Assembly: GCA_003024785.1 (NCBI GenBank)
Contig: PUQB01000501.1
Coordinates: 26,001 to 90,000 of the forward strand
Source of the DNA: Selaginella tamariscina
Lineage: Eukaryota > Streptophyta > Lycopodiopsida > Selaginellales > Selaginellaceae
Length of the DNA stretch: 64,000 nt
Reading direction: 5' to 3'
Shown one piece after another: positions 21,859 to 34,761 of the stretch (its first letter is position 1; every line of letters starts with the position of its first letter). The notes under the pieces were generated by a model. The model searched no databases, had not been told where the DNA came from, and saw nothing but the letters and a program-made list of their open reading frames with translations. The position numbers and the translations under genes were made by a program.

Positions 21859-22813
21859 TGTCAGAGTTTTTACCTAGTCCACAAAGGTGGCTTGCCAAAT
21901 ACCAACCCTAGAATCCCCTCTCTAGAAAACCCACAAAATCTAGTAAAGTAACCCACATTATGAACCCATGCCCTAGGAACTTAAACCCCTAACTAACTGA
22001 GTCCACAAACGTGGCTCACCTTGTGAATCAGGATATACAGACTATGTGAGTTATATTTATTGTTCCTAGCTTGGAATGGTTGAGGCGGCCCGGAGCATGG
22101 CCTCAACCACTAGTTCTACAAAACGTGAACTCAAGCAATGCCTTTGAGCTTGCGAGTAGGTTTTTGGACCAAGGAATTTGAGTAACTCCTTGGAAGTGAC
22201 ATACCCGGTCAGAAAGGTGAGATCCCACCAACGATAAGAATATTCTAACCCAAAGGGGGATGTACCCATGTCATGTGGAAGTTAGGTGGCACAACAGAGG
22301 GTTGCACCTTGATGACACAAGTTGAGCTTGCACCAATAGGAGGTTAACAAGCTCTCTTTTGAATCCAGAAAGCCTCACTACATACACTCTACTTTAATTT
22401 TGTGATGGAGGCCCCCCCCCCTTTGTTTTCTTAAATGAGTAAGTGGGTTGGCATGGAAATGCCAGCCCTTAATGAAAAGGGATGCCTAACCTAACCCTAA
22501 ACCTAACCCCTAGGGGGCGTATTAGGGCGTGGGTTAGGTCAGCCCTAGGGGTGTCCCTAACCTTTTTGACAAGCTATACTTTGCAAAAAAAAACTATCTT
22601 GGAACGTCAAACCGGGAGAGTTTTTTAGAAGGTAAGTACTACCTTCGCCTAGTTTTCTCGAAGTATCTAGTGACAAACCGGTCGGACTACCCCTAAACAC
22701 TTAAGTGCACTAAGTGGGGTTTCTCACTACATCTAGGGTTCGTCACATAACTCAATAGGTAACAACAATCAAACCCCAAAGTAAAGAGTCATGTCATAAT
22801 AAAAACTATGACA
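21859..22813 (-). repeat. Chromovirus LTR (5' LTR of the element split by the MULE)
   Basis: Reverse complement of the 44713-45676 LTR with many substitutions, ends TGTCAGAG...ACTATGACA. Includes the telomere-like CCTAACCCTAAACC tract (about 22490-22510). The primer-binding complement begins just left of it and continues on the far side of the MULE. Confidence 0.85.
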
Positions 22814-23009
22814 CCTCCCTTGAGTTGATGCCCAAGGCTTAGCACCCTGGTGCAAGCACCTACTTGCTAGAGTATCCAACCCCTTGGCAACAAACCCATG
22901 ACACAACCCCAAAGGGCGTGCCTCGAGCGTTGTTTCGTGCATCGTCTAGCCTAGTGTCACATCTTTATGTGACACTATCTCTCATGATGTGGCTACCATG
23001 TCATAGCCC
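22814..23009. other. Spacer between two chromovirus LTRs
   Basis: About 200 bp beginning CCTCCCTTGAGTTGATG. No gene. It resembles neither the chromovirus LTR nor its internal 3' region. Confidence 0.4.
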
Positions 23010-24260
23010 CTTAAATTCAAGAGTTACACCAAGTGCCACGAATGTGGCTCCTAAATGCCAACTCTAGAACCCCTTTAGAACCTGGTAACGAAAATTCATG
23101 AACCAAGATCCCACACTCATAATTGAACATGGACACGAATGTGCCTTGCTTAGTTGTGAGTGCTACCCTAGCTTGACATGGAGGAAGAGGTTGGAAACAT
23201 GCCTCACCTCTGACCCTTGGAACGTGCATTCAAACAAGACCTTCCAGTCATGGATTTGCTAATGTTAAGGGTAGGCTACTCTGAAGGTGAGATGTACCCC
23301 TATTGGCTGGAAGTTAGGCGGCACAATAGAGGGTTGTACCTTAACGACATAAATTAGAGTTTGCACCGGTAGAAAAATAACGAGCTCTATCAGGAAACCT
23401 TGGAACTCTCTTACTACATACTTATGTGACGGAGCAGCCCCCCTCTTTTCCTATATGTGTAAGTGGGCTGGTTTAGGGTTTAGGGCACAAATTCTAGCTC
23501 TTAGTTAATGAGATGACCTAACCTAACTCCTACCCCTAAACCCTACTCAAGGGGGTGGGAATTTTAGGACTTGGGTTAGGTGAGCCTAGGGGTGTTCCTA
23601 ACCCTATTTAACATGTTGAACCATCTACATTAATTGATAAACTTAACTGGGACGTCAGAATTGGGAAGAGTTTGTTAAAAAGGTAAGTGCTACTTTGTTT
23701 AGAGTTTCTCATGGATAATCGGCCAAATTACCCTTAAAACACCTAAGTGTACTAAACAGGGTTGTTTTTCACTATTTTAGGGTTCATCACACAATCCAAT
23801 AGGTAACAACAATCAACCTTCAAAGTAAAGGGTCAAGTCGTAATAAAAACTATGACACACTCCCCGTCTTTTAAAATGTCAATGTCCTCGTTGACATCTA
23901 ACTCCAAAACTAGATAATGTTAGAGAAAATTAATCAAAAACTAACATTATCACTCTATGCAGAGTCAATTTAAAAGTTCACAAATTTTCCTTACCCCTTG
24001 CATTACGCGAAACCAAGTACTTTAGAACCATCGTTCATTGAGTAAGAACTTAGCGTGCCGAAGGCACCACCTGCGACATGAAATCACTTGGAAACCTTTT
24101 GCACGTTTGCAAAGTTTATCACCCGACACAGATAATAAATTAGTTAATTTCTTTTAATTTAATTAGAATTTATATCGGAGGTTTCTAATTAAATATTGTT
24201 TGTCGGCCCCTAGGTTAAGAAGAAATAAAGCCTTTGCCTTATTCCTTAATTTTTAAACAT
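23010..24260 (-). mobile_element. Second chromovirus remnant: 3' LTR and 3' untranslated internal region
   Basis: 23010-23857 is an old LTR on the minus strand ending ACTATGACA. It is followed by the complement of the polypurine tract (CACTCCCCGTC, 23858-23868), then by the complement of 50700-51080 of the intact chromovirus to about 24260. Coding sequence is absent. It is much more diverged than the element at 44713-52056. Confidence 0.75.
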
Positions 24261-25878
24261 ACTTGACAACCTTGTCATCAAAGCGCACAATAAGCAATTT
24301 AAGCCATCTCAAATGCTTCACCCAACGCATTTGTGTTCTTGGATTTTCTAATGATTTCACATCTCCACATGTTACGGTATATAGCCTTATATTTCAACAT
24401 CCCCTCTGTGTTTCTCATTACCCCTTACATAAGGGTCTGCTACTATACCTATCCGTTGTTAGTGTATAACTACGTCAAACTAGGTATAGACATTTATTGA
24501 AATTAAGCTCTTTTTCAATATAAGAGTACTATTTTTAAAACCTTGGTCTTTGTAAACAGCAAGGTCCCGCCAATCCTAAAATTAGCCCATCCACTTGATG
24601 TGTTTTTGACATAACTTCATTCCCGAGGGAACCTCAAATTTACGATCAAGTGTCATAAGCACTAATATTCACTTTTTGCAACCGATGTTGTACTTTTTAT
24701 AACACAGACTAATTCATGGAACAGATATAAGCTAACATACATTTTTATCAATATTATGTGGAAACCAAAAAGCTCAACTTATATCTAGTGCCTTAATTAG
24801 CGATCTCTAGATACCACAAGTCTCAACTGACCTGTTCTTATTGTACTCATTTCCAAAAAGCACAACAACTAGATGCATTCAATAATTCCTAACTTCTTAT
24901 CTCACTAAAATCAAATATCAAATTTCAAAACTTAGTTCCCACGGTAAAAAGTCTCTTTAAACTCAGAAATACTACATGCCTTCATAACATTATATCCATT
25001 TTCATCTCTCAAACTGATTATGTAAATGTCCCCTAACACTATATAAAAGTATAATATTTTCACTAAATCAAGCATTAGTGTTTGACAAGCATCTTTTTAA
25101 ACTAATTCTTATTCCATAAACAGTTGCAATTTCGATATTGATACTCTAACATCGTCTTAACGTTCAAATCCCAATTTACTAACTAGTTTTCACATTAGTG
25201 GATATAACCTTACAATCGTATTAATTTACCAAATGGAAGAACTATAATATGGACAGGGACTTAGTTGAAACAACAATTTTGAGATGGAAAAAATGTTACT
25301 TCAGTATTTTGAGGAAACCTTCAAAAACTAAGAAGAATCATGAACTAAAGTTTGATTCATCTAGTTGATTTATTAAAATACTATCTTCTACACTAACGTT
25401 ATCATAACACTGAAGTACCACACTAACTTTATGTTCTCATAATTCAGCGGATTTCTTCAAACATGAATAAGATATCTAGTTCAATACGTCGAACTAAGAT
25501 AGACTATTCATTCTAGACACCTAATAATCCACAAAGTACCACATTGCTCATTAAGTAATATATTGAGAAAATGCCTCATTTCTAACTAGCTTGAAAATAC
25601 GTTTCAAGTTACTACACTAGGTACTGCTTTACCAAAGTGTCGGATTCAAATCCGCTTGAGTCTTTATATTCCATGATTATGACCAACTCATGTGATCATA
25701 ACCAAGTCTCAATATTAAGCGTTCCAAACTTAATATTAAGAGATATTATACCATACTTTACCAGGTTATTTATAACCAATCTTAAAAGACTATCACAAAT
25801 ACTTTCAAAGTTTAAAGTATAAATATTTTAGCAAATGAGGTGATAAAAAACCTTATCTTTTTGAATCAAATATTGGAC
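24261..25878. other. AT-rich region without recognisable gene
   Basis: About 1.6 kb. Short open stretches on both strands lack codon structure or motifs. It lies between the chromovirus remnant and block A copy 2, and no repeat partner was noticed elsewhere in the window. Confidence 0.5.
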
Positions 25879-28800
25879 TATACGCTAAGGACTTTGGATC
25901 ATGATCATCAAGAAGGGATACCATCTTCTTGAGCTAATTTTAATTATTTAATATTGTACTTACAAGGATATTGAACCAAACTTAAGGAACACCATCAAAC
26001 CTTGAGTCAAGAAAAGTTTTACTTTTCAACATTTCCCGAGGATTGAAGATACATACTTTGTATGTTCTTTGAGTGTCTATATTTGCGACCATGATGCAGA
26101 GTCAAGAAACTAAGTTTCGAATAACCATTTTTGACTTCAAGATGAAATTGATACTAAAAACCAATACCAACTTCTAAATTTCACTGGTTACTAACTGTTT
26201 TAAGGAGGTACATGCACTTAAACCTTCAAATGTATATTCCGCACCAAACATAACTTATGAAACTTAGCAAGTTTCCTTAACTTAGATAAAATGAGTGAGA
26301 ACCTTTAATTGATGCTCTTGTTAATTAAAGAATCACCTTTTTGTTCAAGAGCTTATCTCCATATTGCAACAAGGTTACAGATTTTTACACTTAAAGAGTT
26401 AACAATGAAATTGCACAAGTGTGTGCTAAACACCTTCACTATGCAAGTTCTTCAATAGTCAATAAAACTGAAAATGTAACATATGTTTTTAATATTTTTG
26501 TTTCTGGTAAATCATGTCATCCCCCAAAACTATACAATAAAAATGAGAAATCCTTAAGCTATCATCCCCAAGTCATTATCACTCATATGAGATACAACTT
26601 TAAATGTTAACTAAATTGAACACAAAGTGTGCGCTTACAACTAACTAAGGTTTCATGTTATACTTTATTCCAAATCAAGAGGCTTGAACTTAGTAAACTA
26701 TTCTTACCTAATGTTATTTCTAGCTAGCGTTATTAAAAATTTGATGAACATTAGACAATATTTTGATTATATTAGATCTTTGAACCAACTGCTTAACATA
26801 TCCATCATAGTTAATATTCGACTTTTTCATATCATAAGTTCAACACCTTAGCCTATTTCTTGAGTTACACTCTCAAAAACATGCAATAGTGTAATACAAT
26901 TTTGCACTTTCTGTCAGATTGTAGTGTTCATTCTTATGTTCGAATATGGTTTTTTTTCACAAAATCAAATACGCACATTTGAACATAACTCTTTCCCCAC
27001 TTGAACATTATTACCAAAACCGATATTGAATCTTGACATAAGTTAAAATTCAATAGACGTTGTCACATTCTCAATCATGTGTTATCCAATTTCATACTTC
27101 TTAAAAAATAAAAAAAATAAAAAAATTCAATAATGTATAAACTTGGGATATCACAAGATCCACTTTTCACAAACTTGGTTGTAAGCCAAAATAAACTAGC
27201 TTGTCATGCCTCATGGAAGTGTATGGTAAAATAACATGGACAACTATAAAGTAAAGTAACCTAACATACAACTTGAAAGTTACCTTCCAAATGCTACCTT
27301 CGACATTAAAGTCCATAACCCACACCCACTTATTAAGTAAATATTCTCTGAAGATTATAGATCTCAAGACCAACTCTTCATATAAAATTCAGACGTGTTA
27401 GCCAAAAGTGATAGAGTACTTTAAGAATTTAGAACTAACTAAACCATGAAAACACTATATCTTTAGGCAATCCCTTTGAGAGAGTGGTTGCTATTGTGTC
27501 TCCCTCCCTTTTGATGACTTATGACAGGCCTTACACTGGTAATCCCAAGCCCACTACTCCTCTATCGGGTGAAGTATAAGAGGCCCTACCCACCATCATT
27601 GGTGTGGCAAACCTCGTTATTCATGGTGAAGTACAAGAGGCCTTACCCACCATCGCTAGTGTGACAAACCTTATTATTCAACAAGGCGGCTTGGTTGGTG
27701 AGGATTAGCCCGCTCACTTGTGTATGAGTTCATAAGCTCGTCCCTTGTGAGAATCGAATTTAAAACTACTCTGATACCAAGTTAGAACTATAACATGTTT
27801 GGTTTATAGGCATTTCAGAGGAGCCATTTTTTTCAAAGAACCACAGTTTCAATGTCATAAAAGTTGTAATGTTTGTTGTTGGGAGGAGCAATATCAACAA
27901 ATGACTAAAAACTTTAAGCTGCTCGTCAGGCATGTGAGGAGTAGTTTCCTCTTTTGATGTGGTGTCATTTAATAAAGACACATCAACATTTTTAGCTGGC
28001 CAAGAGTTGCTTGCAAACGAGTTGTTAAATTGAAGCATCAAACCTCTTATTTTTTGCAAGCATGGACCCAATTCCAACTCCTCAAAAATGGTTTAGAGTA
28101 AACTTCATTGCCTTTACAATGCAATTGATTGATGAGCATGTTAAGATATTTTCTTTAGGGAATGCGAATCATTTTACTAATAGTTCTTGGAGTTGTTTTA
28201 TCACATACTTTTGTCAATGATGTTGGAGATGAAAGTATGTAGATCGAGTGTCTTTGGGGAGAATTGCAAGGTTTCATTAATTGGTACCTTGGCAAAAGAC
28301 ATTTGAGTGAGTAAGTATATGGTTTTTGAAGTGATGAGAATGTGATACCTTAGAGAAGTACATGGAGTTCCCTTGCACTTTCATTCGATGGCCAAGGCAA
28401 AAAGTTTCAACTATTGAGCCTTTGTAAACAGTTAGTTCTCTAGTTTATTTAAATTAGGCATTTCTTATTGTGCTTTTATATATAGATGCTCATTGAATTC
28501 ACTTAAAAATTAATAACATAATCAAGATAAAAATGAAAATGATGTGTTCCAAAGTGATTCACATATTAAACTCAAGAAATACTTACAAAGAATGACATCT
28601 TTAGCCTTGGACATACAAACCGTGGAAAAATCATGTTGAAGTTCTTAATTTATACAATATTTTTCTTATTGAATTTATTGTGAAGGTCCATATAAGAATA
28701 AGGGATGATGCTTGGACAATGCTGAAATAGGGAGATGAAGATGGTGAATATAAGTTTCTTTGCTTTTTATATGAGTTTCTTTTGACATGTGCATATGGGT

Positions 28801-29341
28801 TTGAAATCATTATTATTTATTATAAATTTTTAGTTAAAAAATATTATTAAATATCAATGTCTTAGTACGGAACTTTGTTAAAATCACAGATAGCCATTTA
28901 AAAAAAAAAATTATTTCTATCTATAGGTTATTTGTGTTTTTTTGGAGACTATAGTTTGTTTGTTTATTACTTCAACAAACCTTTGTTATTTTCTTAAAAG
29001 TTATTATACATAAATGATTATGTCAAAATATGTAATGTTTGTACAAGTCGTACCACTCACCCTTTGTACTTTTGATATAAACTATATTATTAAATAATGT
29101 TACTAAGTTACATATCTAAGTTATGATATTAAACTATAAACTAAGTTATAGAACTAAATTATAATAATAAATAACTGTGTGTTTTTATCCTCTCAACCAC
29201 CTATACTTAAAAACAAAACAATATTAAAAACTTTTTAATATGGTTTTGTTCAGTGCAATGAGGGCAGTCATTTGTACTAGGAATTCAAAATTAACATTTA
29301 TCATAGTTAGTTAAGACTAACTTATTGGATGGATATGCTAG
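25879..29341. repeat. Dispersed repeat block A, copy 2
   Basis: Same two ends as 2770-6402. Differences are mainly small indels, two instead of three minisatellite units, and a missing 140-bp stretch after the primer-like site (about 27773-27784, reverse complement TGGTATCAGAGT). The 325-bp flanking direct repeats of copy 1 are absent here. No supported gene. Confidence 0.65.
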
Positions 29342-29808
29342 CGGTTTTACATTATAATTGCTAATTAAATTCATTACATATAATTATATAATTACTATGT
29401 AGGTAATTTGGTAACAATCACTGTTTGTAACCAATAATTTCTGCATCTAGTTTTGTTGGTTTTTGTTTTAAGTATAGGTGGCTGAGAGGGATGGTTTCAT
29501 GAAGAAAACCAATAAATGCCATTTTGGGTCCCTATGCCTACAACGAACATGGAGAGCTTGGCAAAAGCAAGGTAAAGTCATTCGTGCAGCGGAAGCTGCT
29601 TAGCGACTTAGCCTCCCTAGTTAGGGACTTCAGGTGTACAAAATCAATAGATCGGCATCAAGAATAGCATTCACCAACCTCCACTCGTACGTTCAGCCCT
29701 GTTGGACATGTACAGGTCGCATTGTTGTTCTCTCACCTTTTTCTTTTGTGACTCCATCCCTCTGCCGCAGCTCCTCTTCCCATTCCAAAACCCTACGAAC
29801 CCTATTTA
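29342..29808. other. Unique sequence receiving the deleted gypsy element
   Basis: Less AT-rich than the surroundings and without a convincing gene; short open stretches on both strands. It continues at 33466 after the insertion (attta target duplication) to about 33736. Confidence 0.4.
29804..29808 (+). repeat. Target-site duplication ATTTA, left
   Basis: ATTTA precedes the left LTR and is repeated at 33466-33470 after the right LTR. Confidence 0.8.
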
Positions 29809-30001
29809 TGTTAGGCACCACTAGTACAACTAGAGACCCTCACAAACCACCCGACTCCCCTAGCTGTCTCTAGTCTCCCACGCTGCTCTCAGAAAGGCTT
29901 CCAATATTTGTGCCCTTAATTCTCTTAGATTTAGGTATAGCTCTTTAGGAACTTATACCTTTCTAGGGAATATTCTTTGATTCGTTATACGGGTCGTAAC
30001 A
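29809..30001 (-). repeat. 3' LTR of deleted gypsy copy A
   Basis: 193 bp, TGTTAGGCACC...GGGTCGTAACA. Matches 33265-33465, 55454-55652 and 59132-59332. Confidence 0.85.
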
Positions 30002-30306
30002 ATCCTCCCCCTTAGCAAGTCCTTGTCCTCAAGGGCAGTATAACTTACTCAACTGGTCCTATATCATTAGCCTTGTACATCCATAAAGAATCTACCCGGG
30101 ACTCATTCTTGTGAGTACTCTCTTTAATTGGCTAATATGAAACACTGGGTGCACCCTCACTCCTTCTGGCAGCCGTAGTCGATATGTCACCTTATCGATA
30201 CACTCCAGAATCTCATAAGGACCTGAGTACCTGGAAACAACTTATCATTGTGTCCCTTCCGTAAGGCCACAATAGTGTTCCGCCTTACATGTGTGGTAAA
30301 TACCAC

Positions 30307-33030
30307 TTAGAGATATACATAATCTCCCACCTGGAACTCTTGGAAGCTTCTGTGCTCATTAACAAACTTGATAGCTCGGCTCTGAGCTACTTGTAAGTTC
30401 TTCTTGCACAAACTCTGAATGTTTCTAAGCTCAACACTCAGATCTTTAGCTTCCTCATCCATGTTGCCTTGAGCTTTCTTACTTGCTAAACCCAGCTCAA
30501 AAGCTGTCTTGGAATGCCGTCCAAACATAGCATAATATGGACTCATTCCAATGCCACTGTGTCCTTGGCAAATGGGTGACAAAGTCCATAGAGATACTGC
30601 CCCATCGCCTGTCTGGAATAGGCAATGGTACTAATAGCCCACTTGGTTTTTCCCTGGGCACCTTTACTTGCTGACACTTGTCACAAGTCCTGCAGTACTC
30701 TATGATATTAGCTTTCATATTCCTCCAATAGAACCTTCTCTTGATCAACTCATACGTTTTCCTCCCCAAAATGACCAGCCTCCGGGTGATCATGATGGAA
30801 ATATAGTACCTGGTTGATCAAATGGTCCACACGAGAAGATACACACGGCCATTGTAGTACAAAACTCCATCCTAAAATGAGAATGGTGGCTCTAGCCCTA
30901 GCTCCTGCACCTCAGCGTCTTGTGCTTGAGCATGTTGAACTACCTGGCTAAACTCACTGACCGTCCTTGTTAATGCATTACATAAGCGTGTTTGGAATTC
31001 TCTAACCATGTGGCTCTCCTAACGCACAAAGCATATACCACCACGTTAGCCTTTCCCACGCAATGCTCAATAGGAAATTTGCCAAACTCCATGAGCTTAA
31101 CCATCCAGCGAGCTTGCTGAGAGTTTAACTCTTTCTGTTTGAACAGATACACCAAAGTCTTGTGATCTGTAAACACTTTGAAACTTGCACCATAAAGATA
31201 GTGCCTCCAAACTCATAATGCATTAACAATAGCCAGTAGTTCTTGCTCATACGTTGAGTATTGTTGCTCTGCAGGATTCAAGTACGACTCTTATAAGCAA
31301 TAGGCCTTCCCTCTTGCATAAGTACAACTCCAATGGCCACTCCACTTGCATCACACGATACCTCATAAGGCTTAGAGGGATCTGCAATACATAAAACTGG
31401 TGCACGTACCAAAGCTTGTTTCAAAGCTTGGAAACTGCTCTTCTCTGAAGCACTTCATGCAAAGGGAACGTCCTTCCTCAGCAACCTAGTTAACGGAGAA
31501 GCTTTCTTGGCATAATCCTTGACATACCGGGTAATAACCAGCCATGCCCAAGAAACTCCGTAACTCTTCTGCATTGCTAGGAACTGGCCATTGCTCCACC
31601 ACTGCCACCTTTGTGGATCAGTCTTCACTCCACTTGGCGTCACAATGTGACCCAAATACTCCACTTTGCACTGAGCAAATGCACATTTGCTCTTCTTTGC
31701 ATAGAGCTTGTTCTCCCTCAACAACTGAAGAACTCTTCGCAAATGCTGCACATGCTCCTTCATATTCTTACTGTAAATAAGAATATCGTTGAGGAAGATC
31801 TCCACAAAGTCGTGCAAGTAGTCACCAAACACCTCAGTCGTCAACCGAGTGAATGTGATGGGGCATTTGTTAAGCCGAATGGCATAACAGTGAACTCGAA
31901 ATGCCCAACTATCTTGGTGAACACTCTGGCTCCACCGAGATGATCCATGATAGTATCCACACATGGCATGGGCATCCTGTCCTTCACTGTTTGCTTGTTG
32001 AGAGCTCTGTAGTCTATGCACATCCTCATGGTGCCATTTTTCTTCTGACAAGCAATACTGGTGCACCAAATGGAGACTTGCTCAGTTGTATGAAGCCATA
32101 TTCCAATAGCTCCATCACTTGTCTCTTAACCTCTTGCTCCTTAGCATGGCTCAGTCGGAATGGCTTACGGTAAATGGCTTTTACCCTATTCCAGCTCCAC
32201 ACCTCTTGCATGTGGTAGCCATGAGGTAGCTCGGAGGGAAGACGTCAGCAAACTCCTCGCACAACAGCTTTGCTCAAGGTGACAGTAAAAGAACTTGTTT
32301 GAGACTCAAGCTTTGTTCCAAACCAAGTGTCTTTCACTTCACTATACTCAAGCTTCATGTGCTTGGTGCTCCACTAGATCTTAGGATCCACACGCACTAG
32401 CTTCAAGAAAGAAAGTCTCCACCAGCTGGGTTTTGCCAACCTCTAGCTGTAACTCCTCCACACAAGCAATTTAGCTCTGTGTGACAACTAAGCCCTCAAT
32501 CTCGTATTGAGGCACAGTCTTCGTTCAGCTCCACCAGCTGGGTTTTGCCAACCTACAGCTGTAACTCTCCACACAAGCACTGTAGCTCTGTGTGATAGCT
32601 GAGCCCTCAATCTCGTATTGAGGCAGTCTTCGTGCAGCTCCACCAGCTGGGTTTTGCCAACCTATAGCTGTAACTCCTCCACACAAGCAATGTAGCTCTG
32701 TGTGATAGCTGAGCCCTCAATCTCGTATTGAGGCTCTTCTTGTGCAGCTCCACCAGCTGGGTTTTGCCAACCAACTGTAACTCCTCCACACAAGCAATGT
32801 AGCTCTGTGTGATAGCTGAGCCCTCAATCTCGTATTGAGGCTCTTGCAGCTCCACCAGCTGGGTTTTGCCAACCTCCAGCTGTAACTCCTCCACAAGCAC
32901 TGTAGCTCTGTGTGATAGTTGAGCCTTCAAATTCGTATTGAGGCACAATCTTTGTGGGCTAGCTACTCCTCCACTAACAAGTTGTCCCTCCACCACAATA
33001 GCACATGTGTGTGGCTCCTCCCGTGCCATG
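30307..33030 (-). pseudogene. Protease-RT-RNase H-integrase remnant of deleted gypsy copy A
   Basis: Read right to left: a protease relic near the start (33030-32945; the active-site region seen in copy B is lost here), a 36-residue tandem repeat (32944-32417), then reverse transcriptase pieces (32211-31500) with [23 protein letters not shown] and I-F-L-N-D-I-L-I-Y-S. The canonical L-D-D is L-N-D. An RNase H piece (T-D-H-K-T-L-V-Y-L, about 31160) follows, then an integrase zinc region (C-R-T-C-D-K-C-Q-Q-V-K). The text goes from the first part of the integrase core (S-M-D-F-V-T-H-L-P, about 30580) straight to M-S-P-Y-Y-A-M-F-G-R-H, so the catalytic core is missing. Several single-base frame changes. 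Not functional. Confidence 0.8.
32417..32944 (-). repeat. ~108-bp coding tandem repeat, five units (copy A)
   Basis: Units begin (plus strand CTCCACCAGCTGGG) at 32417, 32529, 32638, 32748 and 32850. On the coding strand the 36-residue unit contains P-Q-Y-E-I-E-G-S-A-I-T-Q-S-Y and V-G-K-T-Q-L-V-E-L. The unit length is a multiple of three. Copy B has six units. Confidence 0.85.
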
Positions 33031-33264
33031 TAGTTTACCTATTGAGCAAGAACAAATAGAAATTTACCTTGTGGTAAAAGTCTCGTTTGTGCTCCTCTCC
33101 ACGCTCCATCTCCTAAAGCTTCTTAGGCGTTTACTTGTCCTTGGCCATTGAAACTTTTACCGCTTCTCCTTGGACAATTTGCCTTTTAGTGTCCAACGTC
33201 TCCATACAGGTGGTATTATCCCTTCCCACCAGGCACTCATCTCGAACCTTGCTCTGATACTAAT

Positions 33265-33465
33265 TGTTAACCACTACGTACAAACTAGAGACCCTCACAA
33301 AACCACCCGACCTCCCCGAGCTGTCTCTAGTCTCACACGCTGCTCTCCAAAAAGGCTTCCAATATTAATGTGCCCTTAATTCTCTAGATCTAAGTATAGC
33401 TCTTTAGAATATTCTAACTTATACCTTTTAGAAAATATTTTTGATTTGTTATACGAGTCATAACA
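33265..33465 (-). repeat. 5' LTR of deleted gypsy copy A
   Basis: 201 bp, TGTTAACC...CATAACA. Primer-binding complement directly to its left. Confidence 0.85.
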
Positions 33466-33470
33466 ATTTA

Positions 33471-34445
33471 GCGCTAATTTCCCAGAGCTCTAGGACACAA
33501 AGATGAAAATGTGGCATTGGCACCTGCAGCCTGGTACAAAAATTGCTGGAGTAAGCACACAAAAGCAACAGCTTTCTCGCTCAAAAAATCAAATACAAAT
33601 GCGCGCCATTTGAAAATCACACTTGCATAAGTGCCGAGTAAGACATATGTTGATATTTAAATAAGACTGAATGAACACACACAAAAAATTGGACATTGGT
33701 TGAATCAAATTCCAAGTCAACTCTATGTTCAAAGTTAGTCAGCAAATTAACTCATAATGATAAACCTATATAATTATATGGTTGTTTTGCATTATCAGTA
33801 AACAGTGTTTTATATATATATATATATACACACACACTAAAAAAAAAAATTACATATAAATATTGTATACATATTTCTATAAATTTTGTATTCTATTTGT
33901 ATACATTAAAAATTACATTTGGACCTTAAAAATTTTATATACATCAAACTGGACTACACACACTTCCACGTTGGACAAATCCGAAATACATCGTCCTTCC
34001 TGTCCTGCAAACTTAACATATCGTCCTTTTTGTCCTGCAAACTTAAGATAGTACGATAACAATTATCTAAACTAAAATATGTTTAATAAAATAAATTAAA
34101 ATACAATAAACTTGATTTTAACATTCACATTAATAATATTAACCATATCAAACAGTTGGAAAAAGAGTTTATGTAGATAATAATTTAAATAAATTGAAAA
34201 TACGAATTTATTAAAATAAAACAAATTTCTTTTAAAAAACATTTCTAACTGTTACATTGTTTAGTATAAGTTTACTTTATTCAAAAATAAATAAAATAAT
34301 TTCATTATTATTGTGCTGGTAAAAAATTAATTAAATATTTATTATTTTATAAAAAATTGGAATGAAATAAATAAAAACGTATGCCATAATTTATATATAA
34401 CTCAGATATATATTCAAATAAAATTATTTTAAAGATATAAATACA

Positions 34446-34488
<43 letters not shown>

Positions 34489-34669
34489 GTATGATAAAAT
34501 CACACGTATGCACGAACAGTCTTATATACACGATAGACTGGATGCTTTGCATTTGTGGAGCATCAATGCCCGTGCATAAGTGTGCATATCCACGTGGATT
34601 CTATGCCATACGTGTTCGCATTTGTGGCAGCATATGCTCGTGCATACATGTGTCCGCGTGGATCTTAGA
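33471..34669. other. AT-rich sequence upstream of the duplicated peptide gene
   Basis: 33737 onward is related to 9390 onward. Contains (TA)n runs at about 33818 and 34450-34480 and a 28-bp direct repeat (CATCGTCCTT...CTGCAAACTTAA) at about 33990-34050. No gene seen. Confidence 0.45.
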
Positions 34670-34720
34670 CACGTGTAGAAGCACACGCATGAACACGTGT
34701 GCAAGAGGCCCTATATAAAT
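34670..34720 (+). promoter_or_regulatory. Core promoter of duplicated peptide gene: two G-boxes and TATA
   Basis: CACGTG at 34670-34675 and 34694-34699; TATATAAAT at about 34712. Same order and spacing as upstream of 10093. Confidence 0.6.
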
Positions 34721-34761
34721 AGGAGATCCTAAGGGTTTGTTAAACAATTAGGATTGGAGAT

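Larger units (their letters stand above)
29809..33465 (-). mobile_element. Deleted, non-autonomous Ty3/gypsy element, copy A
   Basis: LTRs at 29809-30001 and 33265-33465 (TGTTA...TAACA), with 5-bp target duplication ATTTA. Transcription would run right to left: the primer site (reverse complement TAGTATCAGAGC, 33251-33262) is next to the right LTR and a polypurine tract (reverse complement of ATCCTCCCCCTTA) is next to the left LTR. The internal part is only 3.26 kb. It lacks gag and the integrase core but keeps protease, reverse transcriptase and RNase H remnants. The same architecture is at 55454-59332. Confidence 0.85.

Noticed and set aside
24261..25878. Possible gene in the AT-rich stretch
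   Set aside because: Only short open frames of up to about 70 codons, without motifs, splice-consistent extension or a repeat partner.
30307..32211. Active retrotransposon polymerase in the small gypsy elements
   Set aside because: Integrase core missing, YxDD changed to L-N-D and several frame changes in both copies.
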